NCBI GenBank assembly: GCA_036345935.2
Contig: JADWOT020000009.1
Span: 16,318,181 to 16,382,180, forward strand
Reading direction: 5' to 3'
Length of the DNA: 64,000 nucleotides
From: Taenia hydatigena
Lineage: Eukaryota > Platyhelminthes > Cestoda > Cyclophyllidea > Taeniidae
The notes beneath the pieces were generated by a model, which saw nothing but the letters and a program-made list of their open reading frames with translations, had not been told where the DNA came from and searched no databases. How positions within the stretch are numbered: the stretch's first letter is position 1; each line of letters starts with the position of its first letter. A program made the translations under genes and the position numbers. Below, piece after piece: positions 61,610 through 64,000 of the stretch.

Positions 61610-64000
61610 GACATTTACTAAGGCGCTCTTTGAAATGGAGTTAAAGTACGCAGTGTTCTAACATGCGTGAAAGGGTGAGGTGAAGGTGAACATTTTACAC
61701 CCTTTTACGGGTCTTCGCAAGTGACTCCGTTGTTACTTCGTGCATGTGGCCTATAGGAAGTAGATCAGTGAAAGCATAATTATTAGCAAAAAATGTGCAT
61801 TACTGCAGGAGTGTCAAGTGCAGTGCGGCATCCACTCTGGTATGCGTATTACTGGATGATATCAAATCCATTTCTAACCTCGTAATATAGATGTCTTTTG
61901 GTCCCAATTTACACCATTTATTGTGGTCTTTCAACGCATTTGACTACATTCCAAATTGAGTAGATGACACATCCTAAAGCATCAGCGAGCGCTATGGTTT
62001 GTTGGGATGGGCACAAATTGATAGGCAGTGCGTGTCACGTATTTTTGATAAATGGCAGAACATAAAGAACGGATCAACGTGCAATATTCAAAGCAATAAA
62101 GTGCGTTGATAATGAAGTGACAAACAAGCCTTTTTAATGCAACTAAAGTAGGAAACATGTAGAATGCACTGCTGAACAACGGAGAGAAGTGAATTACTGG
62201 AGGAACTTCCATCCACTTTCATAAAATTAAGTCAAGCACATGGTTAACCGTGATGCAGGTGGATTACATTACCACTGTGAGGTGCAGTTGTGCACGACAT
62301 TGGATATGCGCACAACCAGGCGGATTGACTGTCAATTCATTCCGCATTTCGCTTGAGTAATTTGCAAGGCACAGCTTCCCACGCGAAACCAAAGCTTAGT
62401 GCCGATGTCGAATCACTTTTGTGCTGACGAGTGGAACAGACGAAACATTCAATAATTTGTCACACATGAGGCAGCAATCGTGTCTTATTAGCTAAACAGG
62501 AGACAGATAGTGCCAGTGAAGGCAAGAATGGAGTTGCAATAGCCAGCAATAGAATCACCTCAAGCAATCAAACTTGAGTAACTAGTCAACACTAACAATA
62601 TCAATCAACAACGATTTTTCTAATGCAGGAGCTGCCCTTACGATTTGAGTCCTACTAGTTCCAAGGGGACAGCCAGTGTAGAATGGGGAGACAAAACTAA
62701 TGCAATAATGCCAACTCACCGTGGCGAATCACAAGCTAATAGAATTGCTCCCGATGTGACCAATTTCGCTCGATTCGCCTGCCTCGTCAAACAATCTTCT
62801 CCATTATGCCATCCGTAGAGGGATGGGAGGATCTCGTGTAGACTACGCTGCTTTAGCATTCTCGCTGCTCCTAACGCGCTCACATTTTAGGCAGTTCATC
62901 CATAACAAAGAGCACTTAAATACCTTAACCTCACGTGGTGTCATATCCGTCAGGCAATGTCGTTGCAGTGATGATCTCTGTTTCGTAGATGGATTTGAAT
63001 GAGTACATGTCAGCAAGTGGTAATGGCTGAACGGACGAAAAGTAGCGTGTGATGTTTGGACGCGACGCAGGAAGAGGAGGAGGAGGAGGAGGAGGAATGT
63101 AGTGGAGGGCATACGTGAGGAACGGAGTGGAGGCTGATGATGAGTTTCGGGTGTGATGGGTGCAAGGTGAGCGTGTTTCCATCACAATCCAGCTGTCTGG
63201 GTAGGGTAAAGAGGGAAGGATTGATGGCGATTGACAACGAAGGGAGTCGGAGATGTGATCACGATTATGCGCTGGCGCATGACTACATCTTGTAAGTTTC
63301 GTTGAGTAGCACAAATATCATTGTTAGCAGTGGAGTCTTTGGTGGTCTAACAGGGAGTTGATTGCTCACAGTTAATATAGGTCATTCAAAATGCGTAACT
63401 CACTGGCAATGGGTCAGGCTTGGTGAAAGCGAGTGCCGACCACAGGGTGCATTATGGTAGTCAAGCAGTATGCTTAATTTGAGCTACGACCAACAGTTGA
63501 TGTACAAATTACGGGAAGGTGATTCCTTGTCGCTACACTTTTATCAGTTACTTTGTTGAGGCGTGAAGGCGCCATCGGCTTTGTAGGCTGTTGGAATGCA
63601 CTCGAAGTGTGTGCGATAAATCTCATGTGGGTCCATAAGAAAACTAAAATTCCAAGCACTGTGCCTACTTATTTCTACAAAGTGAATGATCATGTCAGCG
63701 TACACTGTCCTCTTGCCAATGCACTCACACTCAGGTTAATTGTCACAGTCACTTACGGATCTACGATGTGCTGATATGCTGAATGGCTGCATTAAATAGT
63801 GTTTAAATCAGGGGACAACGGGATACGAAACCTCCGTGAAAACTACCACATCAAAATCGCTACTGTGTGGGATTCGGAGAAAGGAAAGACGGTGCATGCA
63901 GACAAACATCCTGCTTGTCTTACACATGGCTGGTAGAAGAAGAGATAATGTTGAACTTCATTACTGTCCCTTTATAATGGATGCCATCGTGGCTGCGACT
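61610..64000 (+). repeat. Partial right-arm copy and continuation
   Basis: The stretch 61610-61725 matches 7210-7330 and 61774-62730 matches 7860-8790, so this copy lacks the part between. From 62730 to the window end it follows 8781-10500 in order. Together with 60896-61609 it makes a second, shortened palindrome. The ORFs at 62843-63314 (-) lie over a GGA-rich repeat and have no supporting features. Confidence 0.7.
63071..63096 (+). repeat. (GGA)n-type trinucleotide run
   Basis: A GAGGAGGAGG run of about 26 bp. The related copy near 9435-9450 has only GAGGAGGAAG, so it has expanded here. Confidence 0.9.

Noticed and set aside
1..64000. tRNA, rRNA, CRISPR, operon-type or viral features
   Set aside because: None was seen. 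ORFs are short and spliced, and no repeat-spacer array, retroviral polymerase or tRNA-like fold was recognisable by reading.

Overview
The window looks like nuclear DNA from a tapeworm (Cestoda, probably a taeniid such as Echinococcus or Taenia). It is AT-leaning, has no operons, and has very few long ORFs. What identifies it is a three-exon gene module that occurs many times: a 70-nt signal-peptide exon, an exon of about 300 nt encoding one fibronectin type III (FnIII) domain, and a short exon encoding a Thr-rich stalk plus a C-terminal hydrophobic tail. Both introns are phase 1 and lie at fixed positions. This is the architecture of the oncosphere host-protective antigen family (EG95 / 45W / TSOL18-like). 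I cannot name the species or the orthologue from sequence alone.

Two modules look fully functional. Gene A (5314-6176, +, 170 aa) and gene D (23393-24290, -, 154 aa) both have a TATA box about 40 nt before the ATG, correct GT/AG splice sites and open frames. At least nine others are broken: C (12489-12995, +), C' (13010-13250, +), B (17039-17918, -), E (28842-29423, +), F (29900-30525, +), G (31430-32131, +), H (44737-45322, -), J (53733-54305, -) and K (55327-55604, -). A lone exon-3 relic, L, lies at 49208-49285.

Almost everything between the modules is divergent segmental duplication of their own flanks, and I could assign much of it to recurring blocks. The most striking structure is a 2.5-kb inverted repeat (1-2494 against 6286-8780, about 98-99% alike by eye) that brackets gene A. 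A third, much more diverged arm copy lies at 14865-16945 next to pseudogene B, and B with its upstream region (17039-20510) is an inverted copy of gene A with its upstream region. A separate set of ancient repeats without antigen exons fills most of 35-44 kb, 46-53 kb and 55.7-57 kb. The block 20511-21944 is the clearest apparently single-copy stretch.

The right end (59.3-64 kb) repeats the 7.2-10.8 kb and 59.3-60.5 kb material. It contains a single N (60158) flanked by near-identical duplicates, which suggests an assembly join. Read together, this is an antigen-family cluster with two apparently active genes and a large set of broken homologues, held in a repeat architecture that should favour inversion and gene conversion. 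That last point is inference.
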